64,000 nucleotides of DNA from Lachnospiraceae bacterium A2 (GCA_000403315.2 KE159639.1:38363-102362), one strand, 5' to 3'; numbered from the stretch's first letter, positions 15,455 to 24,676 are shown. Program-made: numbers and translations. The notes: generated by a model from the sequence alone, not told the origin.

Positions 15455-17080
15455 CTACTTCTCCGGCTGGGCCTTCTTTTTCTCCGGCTTCGCCATTTCC
15501 TTCTGCTGGCCCTTCCAGTCGTCCAGAAGTTTGATGATCTGGTCCTTCATTTCCCTCGGGGTGGTCTCCTTCCCGAAATATTTCCCAAGCTCCGCTCCTG
15601 TCAGAATCACTTTGTCTACCTCCTTCTTATCCTCCATCATTATTCCGTCGATTACGTCCCCGTTGAGGACCCCCTTCTGGTCAAGTTCCCTCATGCGCTG
15701 GGCCTGGGAGAGCGAAGGGCTGGACTGCTGGCTCTCAATGGCGACGGCGATGTACTGCTGGTTTTTTGGCTTGATGTACGAGAGCTCCACCGCCGGGGTG
15801 AACTTGACCTGCCCTCCGTCCATCATCTTTTGCAGGTCGGGCACAAGGTCGTTGAGCTTGATGTACCGCTGCACCTGCTTGACGGTCATCTTGTTGCGCT
15901 CGGCCACAATCTCGTTGGAGCGTTTCCCGGCGTCCTTCGGGTCAATCTGGCCCGAAGTGAAGTTCTTCGCCCCCTGGTGCTTGATTGCCTCAAGCTGCAT
16001 TTTCAAGGCTTTGGCCCGCTCGCTGGGGAGGATGTTCTCCCTCTGGTTCGTGTTGTCCTCCACCATCTGCGTGATGGCCTGCTCGTCCGTCAGGTTGCGG
16101 ATGATACACGGCATGTCTGCGTAGCCCGCAAGCTCGCTGGCCTTCTGGCGGCGGTGGCCGGAGACAATCTCATAGCCGCCGTCCTCCCGTGGCCGGACGA
16201 TGGCCGGCTGGGTCACGCCCTTGTCCTTCACGCTGGAGACCATGGCCCGCATTTCCTCGTCGTTGCGGACCTGGAACGGGTGGTCCTTGAAGGCGTGGAG
16301 GTCGGACAGCTTCAAGTAGACGATCTGCTCGTCCCCCCGGCGGGGCGCTTCCGTGGGTGCCTGGGACGCCTTTTCAGGCTGTGCGGAAGGCCTGGCCTCC
16401 GGCGTCTCCTTTGCCGGCTTCTGGGACTGGGGCGCTTTCTCCGCCTCTGCTGCCTTTCCAGCCGGTGAAGATTTCTCCGTTTTCATGGCCGTGGCCGTTT
16501 TCTGCCCCGCCTTTTCCTTCTTTGCCGTGGGCTCCTTCTTCGTGGGAGCCGCCTTGTCCTTTGCCTCTTTGGGCGGGCGGCCCTTCCGCTTCGGCGGTTC
16601 CGTCCCCTTTTCCTCCTTCTGCTTTGGGGCTGCCTCTTTTGACCCCTTTGCGGCCTCCTTTGCGGGAGAGGCGGGAGCCGTCTTGCCGGGCGCTTTCCTG
16701 TCCTGTCCGGGAGGGGCTTTCTGTGCCTCCTTCTTCCCCGCCATGATTTCGGAGAAGTTGTAGACGGACACGTTGGGGGCCTCCTTACCCTCCGGGGCCT
16801 CCGCCTTCTGCTCTTTGGGAATCTCCGGTTTCTTTTCCTCCTTCGCCGGGGCGGCCTTTTGCGGTTCCTTCTTCTCCTTTTCCGGGGCAGGCTTTTCCGG
16901 TTCCTTTGCTGCCTTTTGCGGAGCGGCCTTTTTCGGCTCCTTTACCGTTTTTTCCGATGCGGCGGCTTTGGGTGCTTTCTGCTCATTCCCCGGAGCGGGG
17001 GAGCCGCCCGCCTCGGGCTGCGCTGGGTCTTTGCCCGGACCGTCTGCGCCAGTCAGGTTTTTCGATTTTTCATCGGCCAT
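15455..17080 (-). CDS. parB: ParB/Spo0J-family partition protein with long Lys/Ala/Pro-rich N-terminus
   Basis: About 541 residues. The first ~245 are low-complexity (Ala, Pro, Lys, Glu) and include repeated KAAPEK-like units. The ParB domain follows: IVYLKLSDLHAFKDHPFQVR, then EIVSGHRRQKASELAGY with the catalytic GHRR CTP-binding motif, and a helix-turn-helix region (NKMTVKQVQRYIKLNDLVPD). It likely binds centromere-like sites and helps maintain the excised element. The ATG at 17080 follows AAGGAGG. The parA gene that normally precedes it is absent. A fourth, degenerate palindrome lies within the gene. Confidence 0.88.
   Translation of the reverse strand: MADEKSKNLTGADGPGKDPAQPEAGGSPAPGNEQKAPKAAASEKTVKEPKKAAPQKAAKEPEKPAPEKEKKEPQKAAPAKEEKKPEIPKEQKAEAPEGKEAPNVSVYNFSEIMAGKKEAQKAPPGQDRKAPGKTAPASPAKEAAKGSKEAAPKQKEEKGTEPPKRKGRPPKEAKDKAAPTKKEPTAKKEKAGQKTATAMKTEKSSPAGKAAEAEKAPQSQKPAKETPEARPSAQPEKASQAPTEAPRRGDEQIVYLKLSDLHAFKDHPFQVRNDEEMRAMVSSVKDKGVTQPAIVRPREDGGYEIVSGHRRQKASELAGYADMPCIIRNLTDEQAITQMVEDNTNQRENILPSERAKALKMQLEAIKHQGAKNFTSGQIDPKDAGKRSNEIVAERNKMTVKQVQRYIKLNDLVPDLQKMMDGGQVKFTPAVELSYIKPKNQQYIAVAIESQQSSPSLSQAQRMRELDQKGVLNGDVIDGIMMEDKKEVDKVILTGAELGKYFGKETTPREMKDQIIKLLDDWKGQQKEMAKPEKKKAQPEK
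15933..15961. repeat. Palindromic interspersed repeat, copy D, inside parB
   Basis: TCGGGTCAATCTGGCCCGA with matching flanks, embedded in parB codons (FTSGQIDPKD). The match could be chance or a functional site. Confidence 0.5.
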
Positions 17081-17120
17081 TCGCAATACCTCCTTCTTGG
17101 TTTTCTGGCATGAAAAAAGG

Positions 17121-17214
17121 GCTTGACCTCTCTTGTCAAGCCCCGGTAGTTGGGTTGCCTCCTTTCCCTGCGTCCATGAAAAAACCGCCCTTCGTTGTGA
17201 AAGAGCGGTTTTTC
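17121..17214. terminator. Two hairpins upstream of parB
   Basis: GGGCTTGAC/GTCAAGCCC (about 17120-17146) and AAAAACCGC/GCGGTTTTT (17184-17213). The second has A- and T-rich flanks like a bidirectional terminator. Rather than isolating parB, they may mark the end of the lost parA side. Confidence 0.5.
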
Positions 17215-17507
17215 AGTAGGTTGGCAGTCCATTATTTTGTTTTTTTATATGTATCCCTTTGTACACTGTTGCAAGGTGTTTCCACCACTTTGTGATGGAA
17301 ACCTTTTGGCACTATAAATTGCAAAATGGGAAAATCCAAGCGGCAGCATCTTGAGTTTCCGCAAATTGTAATTCCAAAATGAATATAATCTCCCAAAGCA
17401 CCAATCTGCCGAATTTTGAAAAGATATAGAGCAGCAGCCTTATGAATAGAGGCACTTTAATAAGCCCCGCCGGAACCGGACTTTGGGAAACATATTCTTT
17501 TATCTAT
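17215..17507. other. Gene-free stretch at the broken conjugative-element edge
   Basis: No credible gene. It contains a degenerate copy (about 17297-17365) of the hairpin element found at 32,246-32,342, with TTTGGCAC, GCAAAATGGG and TTGAGTTTCCGCA blocks. The sequence is AT-rich and probably marks the transition from conjugative element to chromosome or IS. Confidence 0.5.
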
Positions 17508-18761
17508 TCAAACAGCCAGCTTAAGGCAGAGTTGACGGTATGCAGGGCGCCTTGTCCTGAACCAGAGTCTGATGCCTTCTTTCGCATATGAAAGTATGCC
17601 TGAGATGCCTTTTGCCAGCCGGTAATAGCAAAATACTATTTTTTCTTTAATCGGATCGGCAGTTCGTATAATTGCAACTTTTAACATATTGGTTTCTGAT
17701 TTCATAGAAATATGTCCCAGAAATGCCATGCACAAAGTGATGTAAAAATTTAATGCATTGATTGCCTTTAGTTTCCGTACCCGGAAATTTTCTAACTGGA
17801 ACACCTGTTTCTTACACCGGAAATATTCTTCGATTTTCCATCTGGAAAAATAAAGTTTTGCAGCCTTTATTACATCATCTTTCGATTTGATCTCTTTGTT
17901 TGTTGCAAGCATCATTGGATGTTCCGTAATGCCATAAACAAGGACGAGATAAATATCTTTCCGGGAAGCAGTAATTTGTACTTTCACATGAGAAAGGTAG
18001 GCTTCGTGCATTTTTCCTTTGTAAAACAGGGAAAGCTTTACCTTGCCTTTCCTGCGGTTGCGCAGTTCCGTAGCAAATACCCACTTATTGTGGTACAGAA
18101 GCTTACGCTTTGCAGTCAGACGTATCACATAATCCTGCCCAATGGAATCCAACTTCAGGAACATTTTATTATCATCATAACCACGGTCCATGACAAAGGT
18201 TGCTTTTCCGAACAGTGCTTTCGCACGTTCCATTGCAGAGAAGGTTACATCATTGATGGAAGTGAAATTCTTCTCTTTAGAAGAATGGATCTCTGAAAAG
18301 ATGCTGACAGGATGATTGCTGTCTGTAAGTACAGTCGCTTCCGTTACATGATATCCCTTTTTATAAACATTCTTTGCTGCAGTGCTCTCTGAGCCATCGC
18401 GCACCCAGCCGAGGGATTCAAATTTGTAACCGTCAGGTTTGACAACGTCACTGTCATCGATATGGATAACTGGCTGGTCCGGGCACCATTTTTTCACTTG
18501 TGTCAGATAAGCTTTCAGAGCCTCTTTGGGTGTTCCTTTTGCAAGATGTCTGGAAAGACGGTCAACAATGTTAATCTTTTTGGAAGGTTCCTGTAACTGG
18601 TCAACGATATCGGTAAGAATACAGCTGCCGGAGGAAAGAATACCATAATTCATGTCAGCAATAAACTTTCTTTCCGGCTTGGGAAGGTTTCTGGAAATTT
18701 TATTAGAAAAAGATAAAATTTCCCGTTTCATTTGATAAGTATTTGATGTAAAATTAACCAC
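17508..18761 (-). CDS. IS4-type transposase
   Basis: A 417-residue DDE transposase. The catalytic Asp residues lie in PVIHIDDSDVVKPDG and in FVMDRGYDDNKMF. The YREK-like signature is YFSRWKIEEYFRCKKQVF near residue 310. These place it in the IS4 superfamily. The ATG at 18761 follows GGAGGATTCCC-like sequence. The element ends are not clear: no convincing terminal repeats or duplications were found, though TGCGGAAACTCAA occurs inverted at 17351-17363 and 18909-18921, around the gene. It occupies the site where parA and repA would be expected. Confidence 0.87.
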   Translation of the reverse strand: MVNFTSNTYQMKREILSFSNKISRNLPKPERKFIADMNYGILSSGSCILTDIVDQLQEPSKKINIVDRLSRHLAKGTPKEALKAYLTQVKKWCPDQPVIHIDDSDVVKPDGYKFESLGWVRDGSESTAAKNVYKKGYHVTEATVLTDSNHPVSIFSEIHSSKEKNFTSINDVTFSAMERAKALFGKATFVMDRGYDDNKMFLKLDSIGQDYVIRLTAKRKLLYHNKWVFATELRNRRKGKVKLSLFYKGKMHEAYLSHVKVQITASRKDIYLVLVYGITEHPMMLATNKEIKSKDDVIKAAKLYFSRWKIEEYFRCKKQVFQLENFRVRKLKAINALNFYITLCMAFLGHISMKSETNMLKVAIIRTADPIKEKIVFCYYRLAKGISGILSYAKEGIRLWFRTRRPAYRQLCLKLAV

Positions 18762-18908
18762 AGGGAATCCTCCTTCTTTTTGTTTAGTATGATTTTTTTG
18801 TGGTGATTAAATTTTACATCAAAAAGGAATAGGATTCCTTATATTTTGGGCGTTTTTTGAAAGTTATGTATAATCCGCATAGCCAATCGACGGTTTTGTG
18901 GACAGAAC

Positions 18909-18921
18909 TGCGGAAACTCAA
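18909..18921 (+). repeat. Short repeat shared with 17.35 kb and 32.33 kb
   Basis: TGCGGAAACTCAA lies 12 bp before the -35 of the LysR gene promoter. It is inverted at 17351-17363, and a related GGGGAAACTCAA precedes the chemoreceptor promoter. Confidence 0.5.
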
Positions 18922-18933
18922 GGGCAGCATCTA

Positions 18934-18962
18934 TTGACATATTTATAATCCTCACTTATAAT
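18934..18962 (+). promoter_or_regulatory. Sigma-A promoter of the LysR-type regulator gene
   Basis: Exact consensus boxes TTGACA (18934-18939) and TATAAT (18957-18962) separated by 17 bp, with the LysR ATG 44 bp downstream after GGCAGGAGG. Confidence 0.8.
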
Positions 18963-19005
18963 AATATTATCATTTAGTGATATTACCCGCTGGCAGGAGG
19001 CGTCT

Positions 19006-19935
19006 ATGGACATCAATTATGAACTGTACAAAGTATTCTACCATGTTGCATCTTCCCTCAGTTTTTCCGAAGCTTCCCGGAAACTGTTTATTTCCCAGTC
19101 AGCCGTCAGCCAATCCATTAAGACGCTGGAGCGGAAGCTGGAACAGCCTTTATTTATCCGCAGCACCAAGAAAGTGCAGCTTACCCCTGCCGGGGAACTG
19201 CTGTTAAAGCATATTGAACCTGCTATCCACTTAATCGAGCGGGGGGAACGCCAGCTTACGGATTCCGGCGCGCTGGGGTTCGGGCAGCTCCATATTGGCG
19301 CCAGCGACACTATCTGCCGCTATTTCTTGGTGCCTTACTTAAAGCTGTTCCATGAAAAATTCCCCCAAGTCCCCATTAAGGTTACCAACGCTACCTCCTT
19401 AGGCTGCGCAAGCCTTCTGGCACAGGGCAAGGTAGATTTGGTGATTGCAAATTACCCCAATTCCCGCATGGACAGCTCCTATATCCAAAAGCGGGTAGCT
19501 TCTTTCCAGGATGTGTTCCTTGCAAACCCTGCCTGTTTCCCTTTGGGGCAGAAGGAAGTATCTTTTTCGGAATTGCAGCAATACCCCATCTTAATGCTGG
19601 ACAGGAAAAGCGCCACCAGCGAATTTCTGCAACGCCAGTTCCTGCAACGCCAATTGGAACTGGTCCCGGAAGCAGAGTTAAGCAGCAACGACCTTCTGGT
19701 TGACCTGGCAAAAATCGGCATCGGCATTGCGTTTATCCCAGATTACTGCCTGCAGGAAGACATGCCCTGCCTGTCCATCCTTAAAACTGTGGAACAGATG
19801 CCAAGGCGCCAGATTGTAGCCGCCACCAATCCCGGGCTGTGGCCTTCCCCCCCAACCGAGGAATTCCTAAAGCTGCTCCCGGACTTAGAACAGGAAGAAA
19901 CCTATAGCGATACATTCACACCACAAGGAGGATAA
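19006..19935 (+). CDS. LysR-family transcriptional regulator
   Basis: A 309-residue protein with the typical N-terminal winged helix-turn-helix (MDINYELYKVFYHVASSLSF, then SEASRKLFISQSAVSQSIKTL, residues 1-60) and a two-lobed effector domain (about 90-295). It follows a consensus promoter. The next gene starts 2 bp after its stop and encodes a glyoxalase-fold protein, so that gene may act on or relate to the effector, but the target is unknown. LysR proteins often regulate a divergent gene; the upstream side here is an IS, so any such partner may have been lost. Confidence 0.9.
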   Translation: MDINYELYKVFYHVASSLSFSEASRKLFISQSAVSQSIKTLERKLEQPLFIRSTKKVQLTPAGELLLKHIEPAIHLIERGERQLTDSGALGFGQLHIGASDTICRYFLVPYLKLFHEKFPQVPIKVTNATSLGCASLLAQGKVDLVIANYPNSRMDSSYIQKRVASFQDVFLANPACFPLGQKEVSFSELQQYPILMLDRKSATSEFLQRQFLQRQLELVPEAELSSNDLLVDLAKIGIGIAFIPDYCLQEDMPCLSILKTVEQMPRRQIVAATNPGLWPSPPTEEFLKLLPDLEQEETYSDTFTPQGG

Positions 19936-19937
19936 TT

Positions 19938-20309
19938 ATGAAATTTAAAATGTTCCATGAAAATTACAACGTACAGGACCTGCAGAAATCCATGGATTTT
20001 TATCAGGAAGCCTTCGGCCTTACTGAAGTGCGGCGCAAGGAAGCGGCAGACGGCAGCTACATTATCGTATACCTTTCCAATGAAGAAAGCGACTTCTGCC
20101 TGGAGCTGACTTGGCTGAAAGAAAAAGAAGGCCCCTACGATTTAGGGGAATGTGAATTCCATCTGGCATTTGAAACAGACGATTACGAAGGGGCACATGC
20201 AAAACACGAGGCCATGGGATGTATTTGCTTTGAAAACCCTGCTATGGGCATCTATTTTGTATCAGACCCAGACGGGTACTGGCTGGAAGTAGTCCCTGCC
20301 AAAAAATAA
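19938..20309 (+). CDS. VOC-family (glyoxalase I-like) protein
   Basis: A 123-residue protein with the paired beta-alpha-beta-beta-beta units of the vicinal oxygen chelate fold: MFHENYNVQDLQKSMDFYQE at the start and YFVSDPDGYWLEVVP at the end. A His near the start (FHENY) and a Glu near the end (LEVV) match glyoxalase I metal ligands. It may be a lactoylglutathione lyase-like enzyme, but small VOC proteins vary in substrate. It is co-transcribed with the LysR gene (2-bp gap, AAGGAGG before the ATG). Confidence 0.82.
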   Translation: MKFKMFHENYNVQDLQKSMDFYQEAFGLTEVRRKEAADGSYIIVYLSNEESDFCLELTWLKEKEGPYDLGECEFHLAFETDDYEGAHAKHEAMGCICFENPAMGIYFVSDPDGYWLEVVPAKK

Positions 20310-20325
20310 GACCCATATCCCAAAA

Positions 20326-20489
20326 CAAAGTGGGCAAGCCCGCTCATGAAGGGGATTTATTTTAAGAAAGCCATGGGCTTTAACACTTTATGGCAACATA
20401 GCCTTTCCTATAAGGATTAGGGTGCCAAAAGCACCTTTGGTGCTACGCACCCTTTTGATACCCTAATCCTATAAGATAAAATAAAGGGA
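20326..20489. repeat. Composite intergenic palindromic repeat, 20.4 kb copy
   Basis: Between convergent genes. It contains a diverged copy of the CTTTAACACTTTA/CCTTTCCTATA core and, next to it, a hairpin with ATAAGGATTAGGGT and ACCCTAATCCTATAA arms around nested GCACC/GGTGC stems. A CAAAGTGGGCAAGCCC block at its start recurs at 56,414. Confidence 0.65.
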
Positions 20490-21812
20490 TCATTCCTCCA
20501 AGGTTTCTGCCTGCAGCCTGTCAAATTCCGCCATGCACTCGTCCACGGTAGCCCCATTCAGCAATTCCCGCACAACCAGGCAGATATTCCCCCATTGCTC
20601 CAGCTTCATATTTGCATTTGCCCCAAGGACATAGACGTTTTCCTCAATCCTGTCATTTAAGGGTTTAAGGGCTGGGATGCAGTCCACCTTCACATTCTTG
20701 GAAGGGGAAATCACTTTGTTTGTGTTTGCATAAACTTCCATGGCCTCGTCGGAAAGCATGACTTCCAGCGCCCGCACGGCATCCTCAGCATGTTCCGCCT
20801 CTGCGCCGATGCCGAAGCCCGTCATAGGCATGACAGGCATCTGCCCCCGGCTGCTGGGGAACCCAATGACCTGCATGTTGAAATCCGGGTTCCCATAAGC
20901 CGTTTCTGTATTTGCCGCACCCCAGTACGCCATGACAATAGGCGTTTTCTGGGCGAGGAAATCTGGTCCTTCCCCTTCTATTGCTTCGCTGGTATACGCC
21001 TTTTTTGCGTCTATATACCCGCAGTCTATCATTTCCTGCAAAAATTCAAAGCCTGGGCGCAGATAGTCGCTGTATTTGCTCTCCCCGCTGTTGAGGGCGG
21101 CTATTTCCGCATCTGTATTCCCGCCGTTATACAAATCTGCATACGCCTGGGCAAGGACAAAGGTTTCCAGCCACCAGCGGTTGGCGCCCACCGGGGTTTC
21201 AACTCCATTTTCCTGAAATACCTTGCAGCACCTTAAAAATTCCTCCGGCGTTTCCGGCAGCTCCAGCCCATACTCGTCAAACATATCTTTGTTGACAAAC
21301 AGCCCGTATGCCACCACTTCCTGCGGGATTGCCACCAGCTTCCCATTTATTGTGTTTGCCGTCTTTATCACGTCCCGGAGGTTCTCCACACAGTCCAGGC
21401 CAGACAAATCCATCAACAGCCCTTCCTGCCCCAGGGTTTTGATAACATCCGGGTTCAGCAGGTACAGATCGTCCATATTGCTGCGCGCCCTCTCAATGGC
21501 TACATCGTCATAGGTTTTATCCTGGTAATCCTCCGCTGTATAGGTAATGTACTCCACCTTCACGCCCTGTTTTTCTTCTGCCATGGCTACCGTCAGGTCC
21601 GCTGCCGTCCTGGCAACATTGTCTACGTCTGGGTCTGTCTTTTCCATAGGGCTAAACATATTTACGATATGTTCGTTTTTATCCTCAAACTGGACTAAGT
21701 TCTTACTGAGGTCCTCCTCGCCGCCGCAGGCCGCCATGGCAGCCGCCGCTATGCCAGCAATGCAAAACACTGCGGACTTTTTTATATATCCTTTAAGCTT
21801 TCCAAGTTCCAT
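20490..21812 (-). CDS. Extracellular solute-binding lipoprotein
   Basis: A 440-residue family 1-type substrate-binding protein. A basic start and hydrophobic stretch lead to the lipobox AAAAMAAC with the lipidated Cys at about residue 29. The mature part has typical binding-protein blocks (TPEEFLRCCKVFQENGVETP; PVMPMTGFGIGAEAEHAEDA). No transporter permease or ATPase is nearby. It lies 44 bp downstream of the hybrid histidine kinase gene, in the same direction, suggesting it feeds ligand information to that sensor rather than a transporter. The ligand is unknown, though the fold often binds sugars. Confidence 0.85.
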   Translation of the reverse strand: MELGKLKGYIKKSAVFCIAGIAAAAMAACGGEEDLSKNLVQFEDKNEHIVNMFSPMEKTDPDVDNVARTAADLTVAMAEEKQGVKVEYITYTAEDYQDKTYDDVAIERARSNMDDLYLLNPDVIKTLGQEGLLMDLSGLDCVENLRDVIKTANTINGKLVAIPQEVVAYGLFVNKDMFDEYGLELPETPEEFLRCCKVFQENGVETPVGANRWWLETFVLAQAYADLYNGGNTDAEIAALNSGESKYSDYLRPGFEFLQEMIDCGYIDAKKAYTSEAIEGEGPDFLAQKTPIVMAYWGAANTETAYGNPDFNMQVIGFPSSRGQMPVMPMTGFGIGAEAEHAEDAVRALEVMLSDEAMEVYANTNKVISPSKNVKVDCIPALKPLNDRIEENVYVLGANANMKLEQWGNICLVVRELLNGATVDECMAEFDRLQAETLEE

Positions 21813-21856
21813 TTCCTATCCCTTTCTATTACGCCTTCCTTCTGCCAAAATTTCCC

Positions 21857-24454
21857 TTAAGCATGTTCCGGGTTTCCGCCGCATGCCTTATCCTGCACAC
21901 AGCCCCGGATTACTTTTTTCATCAATGTTACGTCAATAGGTTTTGCCAGATGGACGTCCATCCCCGCCTCCAGCGCTTCTTTTTCATCTTCCGCAAAGGC
22001 ATTTGCCGTCATGGCTATAATAGGGATTTTCCCTGCGTCCTCCCGCCCCAAAGCCCTGATTGCCCGGGTGGCGTCATAGCCGTTCATTACCGGCATCTGG
22101 ACGTCCATTAAAATGGCGTCAAACTCCCCTTCCCGGGAATTGGCAAAGCATTCTACCGCTAACTGGCCATTCTCTGCAATTTCACAGGTTGCCCCCTCAA
22201 TGGCAAGGACTTCTTTTAAAATTTCTGCATTGATTTCATTGTCTTCCGCTGCAAGGAAATGCATGCCTTCCAGGCTTTCCGCCTGTTCTTCCCCAGCGCC
22301 GTCTTCCCTGCCAGGGCCTGCCTGCATTTCCAAAATTTTTTCCCTTAATGCAGAAATGAAAAACGGCTTCATTAAAATCCCAACGTTCCCGGCAGAAGGC
22401 CCTCCTTCTTCCTCCTCCCCGCCGTAAGATTCCAATATGAACAGAAACGCTTCCGGCAGGAGCCCCAGTATCTGTTCCGCTGCCTGTTTTGCCCCCGTGC
22501 CCGGAAGAACTATATCCAGCAGCACCATTTGGTAACTGCCGCCTTCCTGCACCATGCCGACGGCTTCCTCCAGGCTAAGGGCAATGTCCACCCGTACCCC
22601 CGTATCCTTCATCAGCATTTTTACCGTATCATAAGATTCCGGGACGCCGCCCACTACTAAAGCATGGGAAATCCCCTGCTCCTCCCAGAATTTCTTATCC
22701 GGTTCTTCTTCCGGGATACGCAGTTCCAGTTCTACCCGGAAAATACTGCCTTTCCCCATTTCACTTGCCACCCCTATTGTCCCGCCCATCAGCTCTACAA
22801 TATTTTTCGTAATTGCCATGCCAAGGCCGGTGCCCTGGACCTTATTGGTTGTGCTGTTTTCCGCCCGGGTAAACGCGTCGAAAATCGTTTTCAAATATTC
22901 CGGCGTCATCCCGTACCCATCATCCTCCACTTCAATCCTCATATGTTCATACTGGGCAGAATGCTGCTTAAGCCCCACAATCCGGAACCAGATATTCCCG
23001 CCCTCCTGGGTATATTTGACCGCATTAGAGAGCAGATTAATTAAAACCTGGTTCATCCTTGTTTCATCCCCTATCAGGTATTCATGCCCAATGCCCGTCA
23101 CTTCCACATGGAAATTCTGGCCCTTCCCCTTTGCCATGGGCCGGATAATCGCATCTACCGAGGACACCAGATCATTCAGGGTAAAGGCTTCAAAATTAAG
23201 CGCAACCTTCCCGCTCTCAATCTTGGACACATCTAAGATATCATTGATTAAGCTAAGCAAATGCTGCCCGGAAGCCGTGATTTTTCTGGTATACTCCCTT
23301 ACCTTCCCAGGATTTTCCGCATCCCGGGCAAGCAGCGCCGTAAACCCAAGGACTGCATTCATGGGCGTACGGATATCATGGGACATATTGGAAAGGAACA
23401 TGGTCTTGGATTTGCTTGCAATCTGAGCCGCCTGCAATGCTTCCGCAAGCTGCTGGCTGTGCACCTCCCGCTCCCGCTCCTGCTCCTTCCTGAGCTGGTT
23501 CTGCTGCCGCTGGCTGAAATAATAAAGCAGGCAGCACAGGAAAAACGTTATCAGCATTACCGCAACCACAATCAAAATATTCTGGTTGACCGTCCGCCCC
23601 TCCAGCTGAATTGCCTCCACCGGCACATATCCCACCAGAAAAGCAGTCCCATCATTGACAGACCACATATAGTTCAACGCCTTTTTTCCCCGGATGTCAT
23701 GGTAAAACAAAAAATTCCTGCCATCCTTTAAGGCTTCTTCCACTTCCTCCTTAAGGCCCTTGTCCTCAATGGCATTGGCCCGGTAAAAATCTTCCAGGTT
23801 CAGATGCCCTGCGCTCCGCTTGCCCATCCCCTTGGGCTTTAGCACAAACCGCTGGCTTTTTGCGTCCATCACATAAAGCATGGCCCGCTTGTTATAAAAG
23901 CCGTCCGGGAGCGACTCGTCAAGGGCGTCATAAATGTACTCGGCATAGAGCGCCCCAAGCTCCTTCCCTTCCCGTTCCACCGGGCATTTTATCGTATAGG
24001 CCCAAGCCCCCATATGATTTACATAAGACTTGGAAACCGGGAGCCCATTTACTGTTCCGCCCCCTGAAAAATCCAGGCCCTCCTCAGAAAATTTGCCATC
24101 TTCGCTGGAAACGCCTTCCGTTTCCCCTGCCAGTATCAGGGATAGCTTTACCATGGTCTTGTTTTTCTGGTAAGAGCGGATATAATCTTCTGGGCTGTCC
24201 TCCATCGCAACCTTCTGAGCCATCAGCACCTGGAACTCCGCTTCGTTATCTAAGATTGCTTCTATGGTACACTCAATTAAGTCCAGGCTTTCACTCAGGT
24301 TCTGGATGGCTGACGCGGACATTTCCCTGGAAATTTTCCGGGACACGGAAAAAACTGTGCCCCCCAAGATACAAAATACAATTATAATAGAAAGAAGCAG
24401 AGGGAACCCTTTATCTTTTCTGCTTCGTTTCTGCTTCATTACCTTACTCTCCAT
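21857..24454 (-). CDS. Hybrid sensor histidine kinase with two receiver domains
   Basis: 865 residues. Membrane segments at about 17-37 and 292-313 enclose a large extracellular sensor. The kinase follows: His359 in FLSNMSHDIRTPMNAVLG, N-box MNQVLINLLSNAVKYT, G-boxes DDGYGMTPEYLK and GTGLGMAITKN. The first receiver-like domain (about 605-720) lacks the usual acidic pair (HALVVGGVP) but keeps LLDIVLP. The second (about 735-850) is complete (AAEDNEINAEILK, ILMDVQMPVMNGYDA). No Hpt domain or output regulator is adjacent, so the phosphorelay must finish elsewhere. Confidence 0.9.
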   Translation of the reverse strand: MESKVMKQKRSRKDKGFPLLLSIIIVFCILGGTVFSVSRKISREMSASAIQNLSESLDLIECTIEAILDNEAEFQVLMAQKVAMEDSPEDYIRSYQKNKTMVKLSLILAGETEGVSSEDGKFSEEGLDFSGGGTVNGLPVSKSYVNHMGAWAYTIKCPVEREGKELGALYAEYIYDALDESLPDGFYNKRAMLYVMDAKSQRFVLKPKGMGKRSAGHLNLEDFYRANAIEDKGLKEEVEEALKDGRNFLFYHDIRGKKALNYMWSVNDGTAFLVGYVPVEAIQLEGRTVNQNILIVVAVMLITFFLCCLLYYFSQRQQNQLRKEQEREREVHSQQLAEALQAAQIASKSKTMFLSNMSHDIRTPMNAVLGFTALLARDAENPGKVREYTRKITASGQHLLSLINDILDVSKIESGKVALNFEAFTLNDLVSSVDAIIRPMAKGKGQNFHVEVTGIGHEYLIGDETRMNQVLINLLSNAVKYTQEGGNIWFRIVGLKQHSAQYEHMRIEVEDDGYGMTPEYLKTIFDAFTRAENSTTNKVQGTGLGMAITKNIVELMGGTIGVASEMGKGSIFRVELELRIPEEEPDKKFWEEQGISHALVVGGVPESYDTVKMLMKDTGVRVDIALSLEEAVGMVQEGGSYQMVLLDIVLPGTGAKQAAEQILGLLPEAFLFILESYGGEEEEGGPSAGNVGILMKPFFISALREKILEMQAGPGREDGAGEEQAESLEGMHFLAAEDNEINAEILKEVLAIEGATCEIAENGQLAVECFANSREGEFDAILMDVQMPVMNGYDATRAIRALGREDAGKIPIIAMTANAFAEDEKEALEAGMDVHLAKPIDVTLMKKVIRGCVQDKACGGNPEHA

Positions 24455-24494
24455 ATATTCCTTCGTTTCCTTGCTATTTGATAGGCTGCCACAA

Positions 24495-24575
24495 TTTTAT
24501 TTTTCATATGGTTAAGGTGTCAAAAAGGAGCGCAGCGCCAAAGGCGCTTTTGCATCCTAACCTTAATATAAAATA
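24495..24575. repeat. Intergenic hairpin repeat, 24.5 kb copy
   Basis: Arms GGTTAAGG and CCTAACCTTAATATAAAAT enclose AGCGC and GGCGCT inner stems and share CAAAA and CAAAGG spacing with the hairpin at 20,411-20,475. It lies upstream of the kinase gene, between it and the helicase stop. Confidence 0.6.
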
Positions 24576-24676
24576 TGCGCCGTTCAGAAGGATAGATACT
24601 GTTACATCCGTCTGCGTACACAACATTTTGTTAATTATACCATATCCCCGGCAAAATACAATGCAGGAAATTATTC

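Noticed and set aside
16353..17295. Several long plus-strand frames opposite parB
   Set aside because: They arise from the GC-rich, low-complexity antisense of the Lys/Ala/Pro-rich parB N-terminus; no ribosome sites and no family resemblance.
17351..18921. TGCGGAAACTCAA inverted pair as the ends of the IS4-type element
   Set aside because: The matches are only 13 bp, lie well outside the gene, and the same motif occurs near 32.3 kb without an IS, so it is more likely a separate repeat.
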